The translations under genes and the position numbers were made by a program. From RGIG4608 sp045125655 (lineage in GTDB: Bacteria; Bacillota; Clostridia; Oscillospirales; CAG-272): a DNA stretch of 6,416 nt. Below, piece after piece: positions 6,234 through 6,416 of this stretch (position 1 is the stretch's first letter; each line of letters starts with the position of its first letter). Under the pieces are notes generated by a model. It did not search any database. It was given only the letters and a program-made list of their open reading frames with translations, and was not told where the DNA came from. The stretch spans positions 1 to 6,416 of the forward strand of contig JBGVNP010000093.1 of NCBI GenBank assembly GCA_045125655.1, read 5' to 3'.

Positions 6234-6304
6234 GATTTGCGCGGAGTCTTGCCAAATCAGCACAAACTATATGGCTATTGCGCGAAGCTCTATAAAAGGT
6301 TTTT

Positions 6305-6401
6305 GCGCGCCGGGGTTCCCCGAAACGAGCGAAGTCGAGTTTTGGGGGTTCGCGGACACTTTTCCCAAAAAAGTGGTATCCTATTTTCTTAAACTAACTT
6401 T
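6305..6401 (+). repeat. Right copy of the ~97-bp intergenic direct repeat
   Basis: It matches bases 1-96 across its whole length in the same orientation. It has C to T in the first hairpin loop, one extra A in the run before AGTGG, GC to GT at 6376, and C to A at 6382. Both internal hairpins are preserved because all differences fall in loops, runs or outside stems. Similarity stops after AACTTT, defining the right end. Upstream it joins the inverted-repeat region, and its last 11 bases, TAAACTAACTT (6390-6400), are inverted at 5870-5880. Confidence 0.9.
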
Positions 6402-6416
6402 CAAATCACACAAAAA

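Larger units (their letters stand above)
5836..6304. other. Non-coding region rich in inverted repeats
   Basis: No believable gene is present. Reading frames on the plus strand at 6101-6295 and 6201-6392 run across hairpins or into the repeat and look like chance. The region is filled with stems in series: GCTCAAGCC (5890-5898) with GGTTTGAGC (5944-5952), a four-way fold at 5962-6095, CTAAC (6125-6129) with GTTAG (6139-6143), GTTTTTC (6162-6168) with GAAAAAC (6191-6197), and a 13-pair hairpin at 6203-6233. GGCGCG (5864-5869) and CGCGCC (6307-6312) are also inverted. I cannot assign it to a known RNA family or insertion sequence. It may be a non-autonomous element or a structured RNA. Confidence 0.6.

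Noticed and set aside
6101..6392. Two plus-strand reading frames (6101-6295 and 6201-6392) encoding about 63-residue peptides
   Set aside because: They run across strong hairpins and, for the second, into the 97-bp repeat. They lack a clear ribosome binding site and recognisable motifs. They look like chance frames in repeat DNA.
1..6416. A circular molecule with terminal direct repeats
   Set aside because: The end repeats differ at several positions and the right copy is followed by 15 unrelated bases, so the ends do not overlap. The gene content is chromosomal, with no replication or phage genes.
1..6416. CRISPR arrays, rRNA, prophage or defence genes
   Set aside because: No regularly spaced short repeats, rRNA-like sequence or relevant protein motifs were seen on either strand.

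Overview
The window looks like chromosomal DNA of a Gram-positive anaerobe of the class Clostridia (Firmicutes/Bacillota). This is inferred from moderately low GC, strong GGAGG-type ribosome binding sites, A/T-rich intergenic hairpins and the recD2-comF-mreB gene order. All four protein-coding genes lie on the minus strand, so transcription runs from high to low coordinates. The lineage below class level cannot be read from the sequence.

Layout in the direction of transcription. Bases 5836-6416 hold no credible gene. They contain an array of inverted repeats, including a four-way cloverleaf-like fold at 5962-6095, and end in a ~97-bp repeat (6305-6401). A minus-strand intrinsic terminator (5801-5835) separates this from recD2 (3537-5768), an SF1B DNA helicase whose ribosome binding site is a pure A7G8 tract. 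recD2 overlaps comF (2770-3540, phosphoribosyltransferase-fold competence-type protein) by ATGA, so the two are probably translationally coupled. A 12-bp hairpin overlaps the comF stop codon, and a sigma-A-like promoter is embedded in it. That promoter drives mreB (1659-2696, actin-like cell-shape protein). A terminator hairpin follows mreB. Then comes pepD (167-1609, M20-family aminoacyl-histidine dipeptidase), which ends in its own palindromic terminator. Bases 1-96 are a second copy, in the same orientation, of the repeat found at 6305-6401.

The genes are housekeeping functions: DNA processing and repair (recD2, possibly comF), cell-wall patterning (mreB) and peptide catabolism (pepD). They look like three transcription units (recD2-comF, mreB, pepD) rather than one pathway. 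The least explained part is the non-coding 5.86-6.40 kb region. It is bounded by 11-bp inverted ends (AAGTTAGTTTA / TAAACTAACTT) and filled with nested hairpins. Its imperfect pairs (G.T and tandem G.A) favour folding of the plus strand. It could be a non-autonomous mobile or repeat element or a structured RNA. Nothing in the window proves either.
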